Source: Morchella semilibera (taxonomy: Eukaryota; Ascomycota; Pezizomycetes; Pezizales; Morchellaceae). Taken from it: DNA of 64,000 bases. The notes under the pieces are model-generated. The model made no database searches, had not been told where the DNA came from, and worked only from the letters and a program-made list of their open reading frames with translations. The DNA is taken from positions 3,764,580 to 3,828,579 of the forward strand of contig CM018604.1 in the NCBI GenBank assembly GCA_009192285.1, written 5' to 3'. This document shows positions 42,565-53,486 of the stretch, piece by piece; positions within the stretch are counted from its first letter, which is position 1, and the number at the start of each line of letters is the position of its first letter. The position numbers and the translations under genes are program-made.

Positions 42565-43130
42565 CCGACACGTCACCGAGTGATACCCTGTGAGCCAAGC
42601 ACCGTAGACTCCCCTAGGATCCAAAGAAAAGATCCAGACGGGAGGAAAGACATTGAAAATAGAGTGTGATGGTACCTATACCTACCCACTTGAAGTCTCT
42701 CCTGTAAGCAATGCCAATAAGTGCCTATAACCACTCACTCGGACAACTGGACAAAATTAAAAGGAACTTAGTCACTTTATCAACGCTTGCTTTAACTCAA
42801 AGTCATTAACATTTATATGTAATATCGAGTTCCGGCGCGGGAGGTTTTAAATTTTCATCGAGCTCACTAGGAATGGAAAATTCATAGTATCCACCGGCAT
42901 CAAAGGTGTTTCTTTTTCTTTCTTTTTTTTCTTTTTTTCCTTTTTATGTAAACGGCGCTCAACATCCGTGAGTAGGCCTGTGTCTCCAGTTCCTTGTGTA
43001 TGCATCACTAATATTCAATCTCGTCGGATCCACCATTCTTTCTCCCTAAAAGGCGCAAGCATTCGCCCCTCCTTTCCACAAACTTCAAAACAAACAAAAC
43101 AGAACATCACCATCCACAACCCAAGCACAG
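42565..43130. other. spacer and pyrimidine-rich promoter region
   Basis: No gene. A 40-base T/C tract stands near 42908-42950, upstream of the 43.1 kb gene. Confidence 0.5.
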
Positions 43131-43137
43131 AACGAAA

Positions 43138-43455
43138 ATGTCGAAATATACTCAGGTTCGTACTGGGAGCGTAGCTTACCTAGATGGCACACCTACTGCC
43201 GGGTATAACCTTGACCAGCTCAAAACTGAACTGGCGGTTGCTTACAAGAAGCTCAATTCTCTCATTGAACCAAGCAAAGAATATGACGACTTCACCGAAG
43301 CAGACTGGGGTATTGAAAAGCAGGTGACGGACCTTAACATGGAGATTTGCACTCTGAATTCTCACGTCGGCCAGCTGGAAAAGGAGCGAGAGTGGGAAGC
43401 AATGGGGGGGATTCCTGCCGCCGGGGGTGAAAGCCAAGAAAGCGAGAATGAGTAG
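43138..43455 (+). CDS. small orphan coiled-coil protein, 105 aa
   Basis: Not recognised. The ATG (after CAGAACGAAA) opens MSKYTQVRTGSVAYLDG. An acidic helical middle follows: LDQLKTELAVAYKKLNSLIE near residues 25-44 and EKQVTDLNMEICTLNSHVGQ near 63-82, with heptad spacing of hydrophobics compatible with a short coiled coil. The C-terminus is Gly/Ser/Glu-rich and disordered. It is single-exon, with no signal peptide. A strong pyrimidine tract lies about 190 bases upstream, with no clear TATA box. It is the same strand as the 44.2 kb gene, but 0.7 kb separates them. Confidence 0.6.
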   Translation: MSKYTQVRTGSVAYLDGTPTAGYNLDQLKTELAVAYKKLNSLIEPSKEYDDFTEADWGIEKQVTDLNMEICTLNSHVGQLEKEREWEAMGGIPAAGGESQESENE

Positions 43456-44184
43456 GAGAGACAAGAGGTTCATGTAGTGAAAAATGTGAAAGGGCAAGGG
43501 AAGAGGTAGTAAGACAGATATGTCCAGGTTATACTACCGATGTTGTTTTTCCTCGATGCTTGCTCCTTATTACCGAAGCGTGAAAGGAACTACTTCTATC
43601 TTTGTTTTGTCGTGAATTTTGTTAGCCTTGGAGTTAGTTTGTGGTTAACAGCAACCATTTGCCACTTCTTGTTTTGGTCCGAGCCTTGGCTACATTTACT
43701 TGTAAACCCCCACCCCTAGGCCTATCCTCATGAGTAATCACTCCTAGCTAAGTTCAAAATCGTTGAATTTGGTATGTAGGGTATATTATAGAAATGAACA
43801 GAGGTTTTGTCCTATGGTCAAAAAGATACTTTCTTGGCACAAGTATTTACATCTTCTATTTTTTTTTTTTCGTTTCACCAAGTGCAAACTACAGTGCGTA
43901 CGTCCCATACACCGACACACACCCTTCTGCTACCACACTATCAGTGATCCTTAACCTCATGCATTCTATATCCTCCTTCTCTGGTTCTAGTATGGACCCA
44001 TCCGCCCTCTACTAGGCCTCTGCCACCCTCCTCAATCGCGTAAGATATATTTCTGGCCATGTCCGTTTACCCGCGAGTTTGACCTAAGTGCGCCAAAAGC
44101 CTAGATAGGGCCTACTAAAGCTAACGAGCCTCCCGCGTAGATAGTCAACAACAACGAATCCTGCAATAGCAAAGCCTTGACAAG

Positions 44185-44643
44185 ATGAATCCAGCACCAG
44201 TCCAAAGAGCTAACCCAAAGCGATTTGTACCTACCGCTGAAGACAAGGAGCTATGGAATGCAATAAAACGGGAAGTCGAAAGGGAAAGGGAAAAGGCTGT
44301 GGCCCAGCCGCGCGCGGGGGACTCCACGACCGAGCGTGATTATGAGCACCTAAAACATATGGTATCAAACTATCACAAGTGTCGGCTGGCTACAAAGCGT
44401 CGGCGCCCGAGCAGGGCGCGGCTTGAGAGAACCATTGATATCCTTGCAGGTGATGACTATGGATGGGAGGTGCGGCAGGCTGCTGCGGAAAGTCTGGTAT
44501 CGTGGAGAAGGCAACGACAGTACCTTTTGCAGCAGGAGATAGCAATCACAAAGCAAAGGCTTCATGTTATCTACAGAGAGCGAGAGCGCGCGAGGCTACA
44601 GGAGGTAGGTTGGACAATGTTGAAGATTTTACATCCAACTTGA
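44185..44643 (+). CDS. basic coiled-coil orphan protein, 152 aa
   Basis: Not recognised. The ATG (after CTTGACAAG) opens MNPAPVQRANPKRFVP. The protein is strongly charged, with long helices: EDKELWNAIKREVEREREKA near residues 19-38, then a basic linker with ATKRRRPSRARLER, then LLQQEIAITKQRLHVIYRER near 113-132. The Arg-rich middle resembles a nuclear localisation signal or nucleic-acid-binding patch (inference). No zinc motif or signal peptide. It is single-exon, with no TATA box seen. Confidence 0.65.
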   Translation: MNPAPVQRANPKRFVPTAEDKELWNAIKREVEREREKAVAQPRAGDSTTERDYEHLKHMVSNYHKCRLATKRRRPSRARLERTIDILAGDDYGWEVRQAAAESLVSWRRQRQYLLQQEIAITKQRLHVIYRERERARLQEVGWTMLKILHPT

Positions 44644-44649
44644 ATTAGT

Positions 44650-45610
44650 GAGGGCATACGTTGTACTGAAGCAGATAGGTAGGTCATACTAGATTTGCAG
44701 GGTGTAATGAGTCAATGAATGTTTTGTTTGGAATATAGTATGGTCGAGAACTTCGAGGTTTATTTAGCAGGTATTTTCAATGTATCCATAAATCCACAAT
44801 TCACTGGATAAAGCTAACGCTTTACAAGAACTAACATAACCCGGTCTTGTTTTCTGTTTTACACCAGGCCACGGGAACATCTATGTGATACGTTGTAGCT
44901 TAGTCAAGCTCCAAAGTTATATAGAAGAGTTTTAAATCCCCGGTATAACGCTCGACTAGGTAACTAATCTCATACTCGGTGATAGCCATGAAGCAGGGTG
45001 GAATGTGTGCTTTATCTGAGGCGGCGACGGGGTTGGCCGCTCGATTCCCGGAGGTTTATCCCATATATACCCCACCAGATTCATGTTCACGAGCTTTGGC
45101 ATTGGAAACCCACCGCATGTGGGGCTTGCTGTTCCAGAAAACTTGTGGGATTAGGTCCCTTGGTAGGTGGTGGGTTCTAAGAGCATGTGCCAGATCACCG
45201 AATACCTTGTCAACATCTTGAGTGCACGAGCAGTGGGACATACATCAAGGATGGTACGATTGGGTCCAATCGTTATTTCTCAATCTTGCGTACTGTTATA
45301 AGAGCCTAACTGACATGCAAAAAACAGTACACGGATTCTCGTAATATTGATAATAAAAAAAAATGTGCAAAAAGCGAACCCCGCAGCCGGTTCATATATA
45401 GATGTGTATATATGTCCTACATGAACCGCCAAATGATATACCACTAACCCGAAAGAAGGCCCTGAGCGCTTGAAAACAAAAAAACAAAAAAGATGCCTGC
45501 AAATTAAAAGTAAAGACGTCGTAGAGCCCCAACTATAGAGAAATGGTGCCCGGAAGCCTGACCGAACCGACGTATCCAGCAACCTGACACCAAACATACT
45601 TGTTGGCCGC
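44650..45610. other. gene-free spacer
   Basis: No supported gene on either strand beyond the uncertain 3' extension of the 46.4 kb gene. Confidence 0.4.
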
Positions 45611-45617
45611 GTATTGT

Positions 45618-46400
45618 CTAGAAGATTGGACAAGCTATATCCATTCCCGGTGTGTCGAAGGCACCTTGGGACTTCATTGAGCTCAAGGGCTTGTAGATAT
45701 ATCTTGAGGTGTTGGTCGGGGGTCTCCGTGGACTTTTGACGCAGCTCGTGCATCTGAATCGGCTGTCCATTGGGATTTCCGACTCCCTAATGGCAGCGAC
45801 CCCACCCTGAAAGAGTATCTTAAGTGGGGCGCCCTGAACGCTGCGCGGAACAGGGTGGTGACCTCGCAGCTCGGATAGCTCGTCTAACCCATACCCTCTC
45901 GGGCATCTTTGCGCCGCATCAGGCGGTAGGAGAGGACCGGGGTTTGTAAGAGCCTTTGTTACCTGCAGGTCCTCGGGAATTTGAGTACTAACTGTATACG
46001 TTGAAGGCGAATTCGGTGGTGGCCTAGGAGCCGGACGAGGGCGAGGCTTCGGCTTTGGTTGGGGCGCCGGGTCTAGAGACGTATACCGCGATAGTGGGTT
46101 TTTGGGTGCGTCCGGCGTGTCCTGGGCTGGACTTGGAGCTACTGGTGAGTGGAATCCAATGTTCTGCGGGGGTTTCAAAGCCTCGAGCTTCAAGACCATA
46201 TACCCAAACTTTGCTGGGGAGTTAGGTGGCGGACCAGGGCTAGGTTTTGGACGAGGATTTGGCTTAGGCTCCCTGGCCTGAGGGTTCATTGCAGCAAAAT
46301 TTGGTTTTAACTCCATCGCAAATACTTCTTTCATTACGTGGAGGAGGTTGTTCTGAAATATATCTAAGATACTCCAGAACGTAGAAGATGGGTTGGTCAT
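45618..46400 (-). CDS. Pro-rich repeat protein, about 260 aa, 3' end uncertain
   Basis: Not recognised. The ATG is the complement of 46398-46400, with a TATA box (TATAAAA, 46506-46512) about 110 bases upstream and no ATG in the leader. After an N-terminal helix (FWSILDIFQNNLLHVMKEVF) come two copies of a PKPxPRPxPxPxPPPNSP module, near residues 46-62 and 116-133, separated by a linker. The rest is Pro/Ser-rich. From about 45800 downward, two other minus-strand frames look at least as coding as the direct one: one gives MHELRQKSTETPDQHLKIYL, the other GSRKSQWTADSDARAASKVH. An unplaced intron or decay near the 3' end is therefore likely. Poly-proline modules suggest SH3/WW-type binding, which is inference. 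Confidence 0.6.
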   Translation of the reverse strand: MTNPSSTFWSILDIFQNNLLHVMKEVFAMELKPNFAAMNPQAREPKPNPRPKPSPGPPPNSPAKFGYMVLKLEALKPPQNIGFHSPVAPSPAQDTPDAPKNPLSRYTSLDPAPQPKPKPRPRPAPRPPPNSPSTYTVSTQIPEDLQVTKALTNPGPLLPPDAAQRCPRGYGLDELSELRGHHPVPRSVQGAPLKILFQGGVAAIRESEIPMDSRFRCTSCVKSPRRPPTNTSRYIYKPLSSMKSQGAFDTPGMDIACPIF

Positions 46401-46505
46401 TGTAGCAAGGGTTTAGACAGTTGCCGTTGTAATTAGATCAGAAAGGGTGTGTAAGTGCAGGTAGGGTAGCTTAGGAAGAAGTTGTTAGGAGGTTCCGGAA
46501 AGCCC

Positions 46506-46512
46506 TTTTATA
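46506..46512 (-). promoter_or_regulatory. TATA box of the Pro-rich repeat gene
   Basis: Minus strand TATAAAA in the context ATCTATAAAAGGG, about 110 bases before the ATG. Confidence 0.65.
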
Positions 46513-46519
46513 GATACCT

Positions 46520-48025
46520 GAAAGACGACTCATGGGCTGGCGCACATGGCCAGCACGTGGCACTGTATTATATCCTTCATAGTAGGTATTATCTGCTTGT
46601 GAATCATCGTCGACCTTAAAGCCGGTCCATACTCTGGCATTACAGGTCAAATGATTATTTAAACTTTACCAAGGCAACCACCTCTATCAGGAGCGAGCGG
46701 AAAATGAATCGTAGATGAATAACGTGATAAATAGGTGACTCTACTACGCCTATAAATTCTCCGTCTGGACTTTGCATGGTCTTGCATCTTCTGATGTAAG
46801 TGGGTAGCTCATCCGGCACCTACGTACCCCTGTAAAAAAAATCATACACGAACGGTATGCGCGAGGGTACTTCAAACCTGGGGACAGGTAGGATGGAGGG
46901 TGACACTGAAGGTTTGTAGTGGTTCGCTAACGATGGGGGCACAAGTGGGAAGTTTTGGGTATAGTAGATGGGTGGGTGTAGGGTGGGTTTAGTATGGACA
47001 ACCAACCATATTCATGCTCAACCGCTTACCTACCTAGAATGATATCTCTTTTCGGGCCCCTTTAGTAGGACAAGGGGCATAGGTTGGGCTTCGTTGGCAT
47101 AAATGTTTTGAGTGGTAGTGATGTGGTTTCAGTCCTGTAAAAAAAAAAAAAAGGTGCCAGGGAAGTGGTTTTAGCGGGCGCACATCGCCGGCGATTTTTC
47201 CGCTGGTTAGATTTATTGCTCCAACTAACGACGTCGTTACGCACCGGCATATTGAAAGGTCATGAACCGCCCTACCAATACGGCGCAAACACATGGTAGC
47301 TAACTAAATAGCCAGGAAAGAGCAACATGTATCGCAAATGACCGATGACTGGGATAGAGCTCCGACAGATCATAGTCCTACGTTTTGATCTTTCTCCTGT
47401 AGATTTAATCACCAGATATCACCCGGCGTAAACCCCCGCGCCGGGAAGAGCGTGAAATACCTCTCACTTTACAATAGTGGAAGTTTGACAGCTCTTAGAC
47501 GGGTACCACAAAGCCTGAGGGCTAATCCTGTATTAATTTGTCCGTGGCATCCACCGCCTATAAATACAATTTCATCACAATTGCACTATGCGCGGGTGGC
47601 AGGAGAGGAGATATATGCGGATCCAAGGGGGGAGGAGGGAAGGAAAGTTCTCAAGGGCAGGAGGGGCCTGGTTGATTCTGTCCCATTAGCTATTTCTCAA
47701 ATTAATAGGCTATCTGTAGTTGAAGCTAGGGGTCAGGAGGTTCGCGATAGGATAGGAAGATAGATTGTGCGCTATCATGAGGGGGGGTGGATAGAAGGGG
47801 TGTATGCCTTTGGCTATTTGTATTCTATTAAGGTGGCAGTGTGACTCTCGATTTAACAGATAATATAACAGTCGGTCAACATATATAGTCACTCATCATG
47901 CAAAAAGAACTTTTAAAACTACTGGGGTATCAAATTCTGTAAACTACACGTCAAGTGGGTATGTGACCCCTACAAAAAACCCCGTACACCTTGCCTGACC
48001 TGAAACGGAAATGACCGCATAACCC
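46520..48025. other. gene-poor spacer
   Basis: No gene supported. A plus-strand frame at about 47452-47763 reads coding-like near its end (VVEARGQEVRDRIGR) but has no ATG start and may be a remnant of a lost orphan gene. Confidence 0.4.
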
Positions 48026-48205
48026 TTTCAAAAAGAGAAAACTCAAAGAGAAAAACCCAAAGAGAACCCCAAAAGAGAAGACTCCACAAAGGAAACCCCA
48101 GAACAGCGAACCTGAAAAGAGAAAACCCCAAAAGTGAGAGATCTACGAAAGGAAGAGCCTCCCACCGAAAAAAAAAAAGAAAACACGAAAGGAGAACCAG
48201 GTTCC
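48025..48205. repeat. purine-rich degenerate tandem repeat
   Basis: About twelve degenerate units of 12-15 bases based on AAAGAGAAAACCCC. The strand asymmetry (almost all purines plus C on one strand) is striking. It lies just downstream of the 49.5 kb gene's stop codon. Confidence 0.75.
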
Positions 48206-48271
48206 CCACCAAAGTTGAATGCCACCGGCAAAATGCTGGACATCCAACCGTATTTCCAGATTTACACTCCA

Positions 48272-49465
48272 TCATATCCTCCTCATCATAGACCCGTATC
48301 TGACCTGCTTTTCTTCCTTGATGTATGATCTAGGCCTCAAATTATAGCCCTCAGGGCTGATGGCACGAATTGGGCCCATTCTCCTTTCAGCCTCGCCACG
48401 GGCCTTAAGGTTGACTGCTGGGCTGTAGCTAATTTCCATAGCCGCGGAAGGCCGAACCTCGTCTGGTGTGGTGGGGAGAGCAGCCTCTGGGGTAGGGGTT
48501 TCCCTCACCGAGCCGGGGGATGCGCCTAAGAGCTGTTCATCGGTTGGTGGCCCAGGAGAGTCTTCTATGGCTTGCCGGTGCGGAGGTTCAAAGCCTTGGA
48601 GCATTCGGGAAAGAACCCGCCTCCTGTAGTGAGTGTAGTATAGCTGAAAGAGCTCAGACTGTTGGTTCGATATTGGGAGCTTGGGAGGACGAGCAATGAC
48701 AAAGGTCGGATCGTCAGCCTGGAACGGCATCTGACCGACGTGAGAGTCCCATTCTGATATGGTACTAGGGAAGGAAGGACTAGGCAGCGAGGAGGAAAGG
48801 AGGCGAAAAGGACCGTGAACGTTCTTGACCTCATTCTGGTCTGACCTGTCTAGAGACGCCGGCCCCACGGCTGGGGCAGGTGGTCCGAGGTTTAATCTGG
48901 GCCATACATCTCCAAAGACTCCTTCATACCGAGTACTAACAGAAACGGGCGTATTGCAGATGCTCATTGGACTCCCACGGCTACCTTCCTCGATCCGCTC
49001 AAGATAGGGCTCTAGTGTCCGCTGTAGTCGAAAGGGAATGGCATTCCCAACGTTTTGACGGCCGACCTGGCGCACCGGGGTCGAGGGAGTAGTCGAGTCA
49101 ACTAGGTGGACACCACTGAACGCACTTGCAGCAGAGGAGGGGTGATTGAAAAAAGAGGATTTTGAAGTCCCGGAGGTTACAGCCGCAGACAGGTGAGGGG
49201 TAACCGGATTTGAAACATTATACTCATCCACCTGGATAGAAGAGGGAACCGCAGGAGGAGAGGCATTCAAGCGTGTAGTGCGATTGTTGGCGGTGGCTCG
49301 CTTGATACTCATAAAACTAGGACGAGAAAGACGAACGAAACGGCCACCAATGTATAAAGGTGCACGAAATGCTTCGGCTATCAATCGTTTGTAAGGGGAA
49401 GAGTAAAGGTTTCTTCTAAGCTTCAGGGTCTCGCCAGACGCGGCGGAGGAACGAACAGGTGGCAT
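48272..49465 (-). CDS. orphan disordered protein, 397 aa
   Basis: Not recognised. It is the longest unspliced frame after the integrase. The ATG is the complement of 49463-49465 (MPPVRSSAASGETLKLRRN). The N-terminus is basic with a possible short ordered part (PYKRLIAEAFRAPLYIGGRF). The middle is Ser/Thr/Pro/Val-rich and probably disordered. A helical, aromatic segment near residues 280-300 (SELFQLYYTHYRRRVLSRML) is the most ordered-looking part. Acidic/Pro-rich and basic C-terminal regions follow, ending YNLRPRSYIKEEKQVRY. No zinc motif, signal peptide or membrane span. A splice donor near the 3' end (AAGCAG before GTCAGA) cannot be excluded. No TATA box in the 150 bases upstream. Confidence 0.65.
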   Translation of the reverse strand: MPPVRSSAASGETLKLRRNLYSSPYKRLIAEAFRAPLYIGGRFVRLSRPSFMSIKRATANNRTTRLNASPPAVPSSIQVDEYNVSNPVTPHLSAAVTSGTSKSSFFNHPSSAASAFSGVHLVDSTTPSTPVRQVGRQNVGNAIPFRLQRTLEPYLERIEEGSRGSPMSICNTPVSVSTRYEGVFGDVWPRLNLGPPAPAVGPASLDRSDQNEVKNVHGPFRLLSSSLPSPSFPSTISEWDSHVGQMPFQADDPTFVIARPPKLPISNQQSELFQLYYTHYRRRVLSRMLQGFEPPHRQAIEDSPGPPTDEQLLGASPGSVRETPTPEAALPTTPDEVRPSAAMEISYSPAVNLKARGEAERRMGPIRAISPEGYNLRPRSYIKEEKQVRYGSMMRRI

Positions 49466-49469
49466 TCTG

Positions 49470-51550
49470 ACGTTGTTGTTGGGTTGTTGTTACGAACGTG
49501 GTCAGATGGAATGTGGTGAGTTTAGAAGCAATATGAGATGGTAACTGAGCTAGAGTTAGAGGGAAAAGGACAGACTGGCGCTTCAGTAAACACCGAACAG
49601 CAAACCGCACCACATCTGTTCTGTTGGCTAAGGAACTAACAACGCCTGGAGGAACCAAAAATAAAGGCACATAATTCTTATTTGTGTTCACGTATTAGGA
49701 AGGTTTAAGGCCTATAAAATAGGGGGGATCTCTCGATAGCAATGGATAAACTGGCGGCAGCTCGTAAAGGCTCTGATCATGATTTGCTCAAATCTCTCTC
49801 TCTTTGGAGGTTAAGGTCTAGGGCGACTTGTATATATTTTTGTAGGTAGGAGAGGCCTGATAAGAAGGGGTTTTTTATGCCATAGTTTATTCTTATGCAA
49901 TGTTTTGTAACTGGGACAAATACAAATGATATATATAAAAAAAAGAAAGGGGCCTTATATCAAATAATGTAACGCTAAGTTTGATATCATTTCTTGCTGC
50001 AAATATATACAGTTTGAGGAGAGTGGGGCTTCTTTTCGAGGCAATTTTCTCTCTCCTCCTGCTTATAGGTGCTCACCTTACGGGGGTTCAGGTTGCTTAA
50101 AAGGCAGATAATTCATGACTATAACAAGCACTCTCATCACGAAGGGTAACTACGGGGTGTAGGAATATGCGGGGGTCAGAAGAGGATTCTGGGATCCGAA
50201 GGAGGTAATTTCAACAATTGATTGCAGCGGTATATACTTATAGCTTAAAAGTGGTATATACTTGCAGCTTGATCGTGGGGGGGGGGGGGGGGCGAAGACT
50301 GGATTTGCGCCAGGGAATTCTGAGAGAGCATGGCAGCATTTGTGGCAGCCATCCCCTTATTCCATGCCCATCCTGATTGACTGTTATCTGCAGAATGAGG
50401 GATGAGTTGCACTTGACAAAGCTCTGAGAGCGAGGCTGGGCCCCACCTAGACCCTTCTCCTTTACTAGATGAACACAACTTAATTCTGGTGCTAGTATCG
50501 ATCTATTGAGGCGCCAGAAGATTTAATAGAGCTAGAAAGGGAGATTTCGGGGTTACGAGTCAATCTTAAGTACTACCAAAGAGAACACCTGTCTATCTAC
50601 TTGTTTGTTTGCATTTTAAAGCACTTATGCAGGGTGTATAAATATATACAGTATGTTACCAACTTACAAGACTGACAGAACCACGTGTCCCAATATATAC
50701 TGGGGACAGCTGTCACCTCTTTCAAATAAATTCCTGTGTGCTTAGAGACATTGAAAAGGAGACCATGAGGTGATCAATTTATTAAAGTGGAGATCTGATC
50801 TGAGAGGGGGGAGGAGGGTATCCGTGTCTTTCTTTGTCTAGCATGGGTGAGCTGATGATTAGGGGGTTAGTACAGATGATATTCAAAACCTTGACCGCTC
50901 TCCGCAACTGGTGCCAATGATTTATTGTATCGGGAGCTTCCGCTGATATATAACCCATGCTTGACCATCATTTTTTATCGCTTACCCTCTGTGAGTGGTA
51001 GCCAAAAACCCGAGATCACCTTCATGCTCGTAGGACCTACGCTGTTAGGGGGGCCTAGGACTGTTCCCCAAGCACTCCCTACTGTATTGACTCCCCGAAC
51101 CCCACCCGCCGAGTTCAGTCCTGGGCTGAGGGGAGGTGCCGCTAGTTTAAACCTCTTTTGGTACCCCGGCCAAGAACCCCCCTTATCTCAGAGGGGTACT
51201 CCTGGGTATATGTGTATCGCTCATCCTTCTTGCCATTGTCGGAGTATATCCAGGGACTGACCGGTACACGGGGATGACTCTCTTGCTTGGTATATAAGGG
51301 CTAATATTGGGCTCAAGTTAGTTAAATTAGCGAACTCCCATGGAATAGGGGGGCGATGAACGGAGGGAAAGATTAGGTGCACTAATCTGGGCTTATAATC
51401 CGTTGAATGAGTCCTAAGCGCTAGACTATATCCACGCAGTGGTATCGATTCTAAGAATCCTGGAGATCTGTACTTGTTTCGGGACTAAAAAGAACATACG
51501 GAGCATTGTATACAACTGCCGTCCAGTTCATTGCCTGTACTGGCACTCCA
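49470..51550. other. gene-poor spacer
   Basis: No gene supported. A 16-base poly-G run lies at 50277-50292. A plus-strand frame at about 50990-51260 is Pro/Gly-rich and coding-like but lacks an ATG, so it may be a relic. Confidence 0.4.
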
Positions 51551-51555
51551 GTATG

Positions 51556-51563
51556 TATAAAAA
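51556..51563 (+). promoter_or_regulatory. TATA box of the 203-aa orphan gene
   Basis: TATAAAAA, 86 bases upstream of the ATG at 51642. Confidence 0.7.
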
Positions 51564-51641
51564 CCCACTAGACGCGCTACTTAGTTTCCAATTCTTGTGT
51601 CCCAATAAAAACTACATAATTTGATTACACATTACACCTTC

Positions 51642-52253
51642 ATGTCTGAGAAAAAGACTCCATCATTCCTTAAAGTTCCTACCCCGGATTACCTCAAGAG
51701 TCTTGTCGGAGGGTTAAATACAAGACTGAAGGACCTTGAGGAACGCAGAGCACGTCTGTATATCCTCCTCAATGATGGTAACCCAACTCTCAGCAAGGCG
51801 TCAGGGAAGGACTATGCAACCCTCCAGGCAGCTTATAGCATCACAACCGATCTTGCCGCATTGATTGCGCTGCTAGTACGCGCCGAGGCAGAGCTATGGT
51901 ATGACCCAGGCTTCCGGCGATGTGCGATGAGATGCGTAAAGGTCCACCGCGATATGAGAAACAACCATAAGGCAATTTGCGATATATTGAACGCATTTAG
52001 TGACTGGAGAGGGACCGCAGAAGAGCCTCTATATGCAAATTGGTTGGGTACTGTTAGTTCTTTAGAGAACCGAATCTCAAAGGATATATACTCGATGGAA
52101 ATTATATTAAAGTACTGTTTCGTGGGAGAGCTAGATGAAGATGATCTGGAACTCGTCGGAGACGGATTTAAATGGGTTGACACTTCATTTGAAGAGAGTT
52201 GCAATGTGCCGGAGGATATGCGTCGTTTACATTATGGGAGCGGGTTTCTTTAG
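51642..52253 (+). CDS. orphan helical protein, 203 aa, TATA-driven
   Basis: Not recognised. The frame is open a little further up to a TTG at 51621. The ATG at 51642 (MSEKKTPSFLKVPTPDYLK) is the first after the TATA box, so I chose it. The protein is mostly helical: YLKSLVGGLNTRLKDLEERR near residues 17-36, an Ala/Leu-rich helix (TTDLAALIALLVRAEAEL) near 72-89, then a Cys/Arg/Met-rich stretch (RRCAMRCVKVHRDMRNNHKA), then an acidic C-terminal third (GELDEDDLELVGDGF). It is single-exon, with no signal peptide. In layout it is a larger version of the 11.8 and 16.1 kb genes, though I cannot align it to them. Confidence 0.7.
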   Translation: MSEKKTPSFLKVPTPDYLKSLVGGLNTRLKDLEERRARLYILLNDGNPTLSKASGKDYATLQAAYSITTDLAALIALLVRAEAELWYDPGFRRCAMRCVKVHRDMRNNHKAICDILNAFSDWRGTAEEPLYANWLGTVSSLENRISKDIYSMEIILKYCFVGELDEDDLELVGDGFKWVDTSFEESCNVPEDMRRLHYGSGFL

Positions 52254-52259
52254 GTGGTC

Positions 52260-53480
52260 AACGGCAAATCATGTTATTTAGTGAGTAGAAGAAGGGCTTA
52301 TAATGAGAAGGACTTGCCGCGCTTGAGTCCTGATTCTCTGCAAAGTAACAGGGGGCGGCATGGTACCTGGGTACTCAACACGCCTTCTTGCTGTGGTTTC
52401 TCCCCTGTTGCACTGCTCCAAGGGGGGTGAATGTATGGGTTAGATACTATCCGACCAACAAGCTAACACGCCACCGTGATGATCAGCTCAGCGATGTAGT
52501 TATAGATTTGCCCATGTTTCTATAATAACAGTCAGATCGAATATCGCTAGGGGAACACATTTTTCTCTGCTGTGGTATGGTAATACCTGGACCCATGTCG
52601 AGCAGCCTGATATGATTATTACCAGATTCATGCGGGGGACTTAGTTCTGTATTGCTGGTGAGTCTCAAAGGATGAAGGATGGGGAATTCAATATCGTATT
52701 TTAGTAACCCTAAACCGCCCCGTTGGCGTCACGATATCACTATGATTGAAGATCATTAGGTGATATATCGTGTTATGTGTAGTTGCTTGGAGGTGGGGGT
52801 GCTGGGTGGTTTCCGCATACACATTAGGTGCTATATAGTCAGCTGAACCTCTGGGGCCGGATTGAGGAAGGGAGGTAAATATGGTCGAGGCGGGCAGTGT
52901 ATCTGTGTAAAGAAAATATATAGGTAATACATGTAGTTACCATTGCCGATGATAGGGGCAGTTGGCTTACTTGGTTTTAGGGTGCTCGCCCACAGATAAC
53001 CTTCATTTTATATAACCAAATCCGGTAAGCATGTGGATCCGGTGAAGAACAAAATAAGGCTAAAGTCGGGCGGGATTCACCTTCTTTACCGCTTCCGCTC
53101 GATTAAGGGGTGAATGATATGCAAAGCCTAGAGGAAGAAGGTTAATGGTTTAAAAGGTTTCGTCTATGCCCCGCGCCAAGAAGGAGGGAAGCGTGCGGAA
53201 TTAAAGGAGAAGAAAAAATGTAGGAGACGTATTAAATTGTACTACAACAAAGATACAGAAATACGAGACGGATATGAAAGGTAATGATAAAACTTCCCCA
53301 AGTTCCACCCTCACCATACTGTCCAGTTAAGTAAGTATTAGTACCTTGTTGTTATACAATCTAAGCGATTCCCCCTTTTCTCCGTTATACCCAATTATTA
53401 GACTGAAACCTTAAACCTTAAACCTAAAATACCTACCTCCCTGTCAATCGCCATCGTAGGACCTGATCGTGCATGACCCA
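52260..53480. other. gene-free spacer
   Basis: No supported gene. TACATGTA occurs at 52928-52935. Confidence 0.45.
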
Positions 53481-53486
53481 AAGAAA

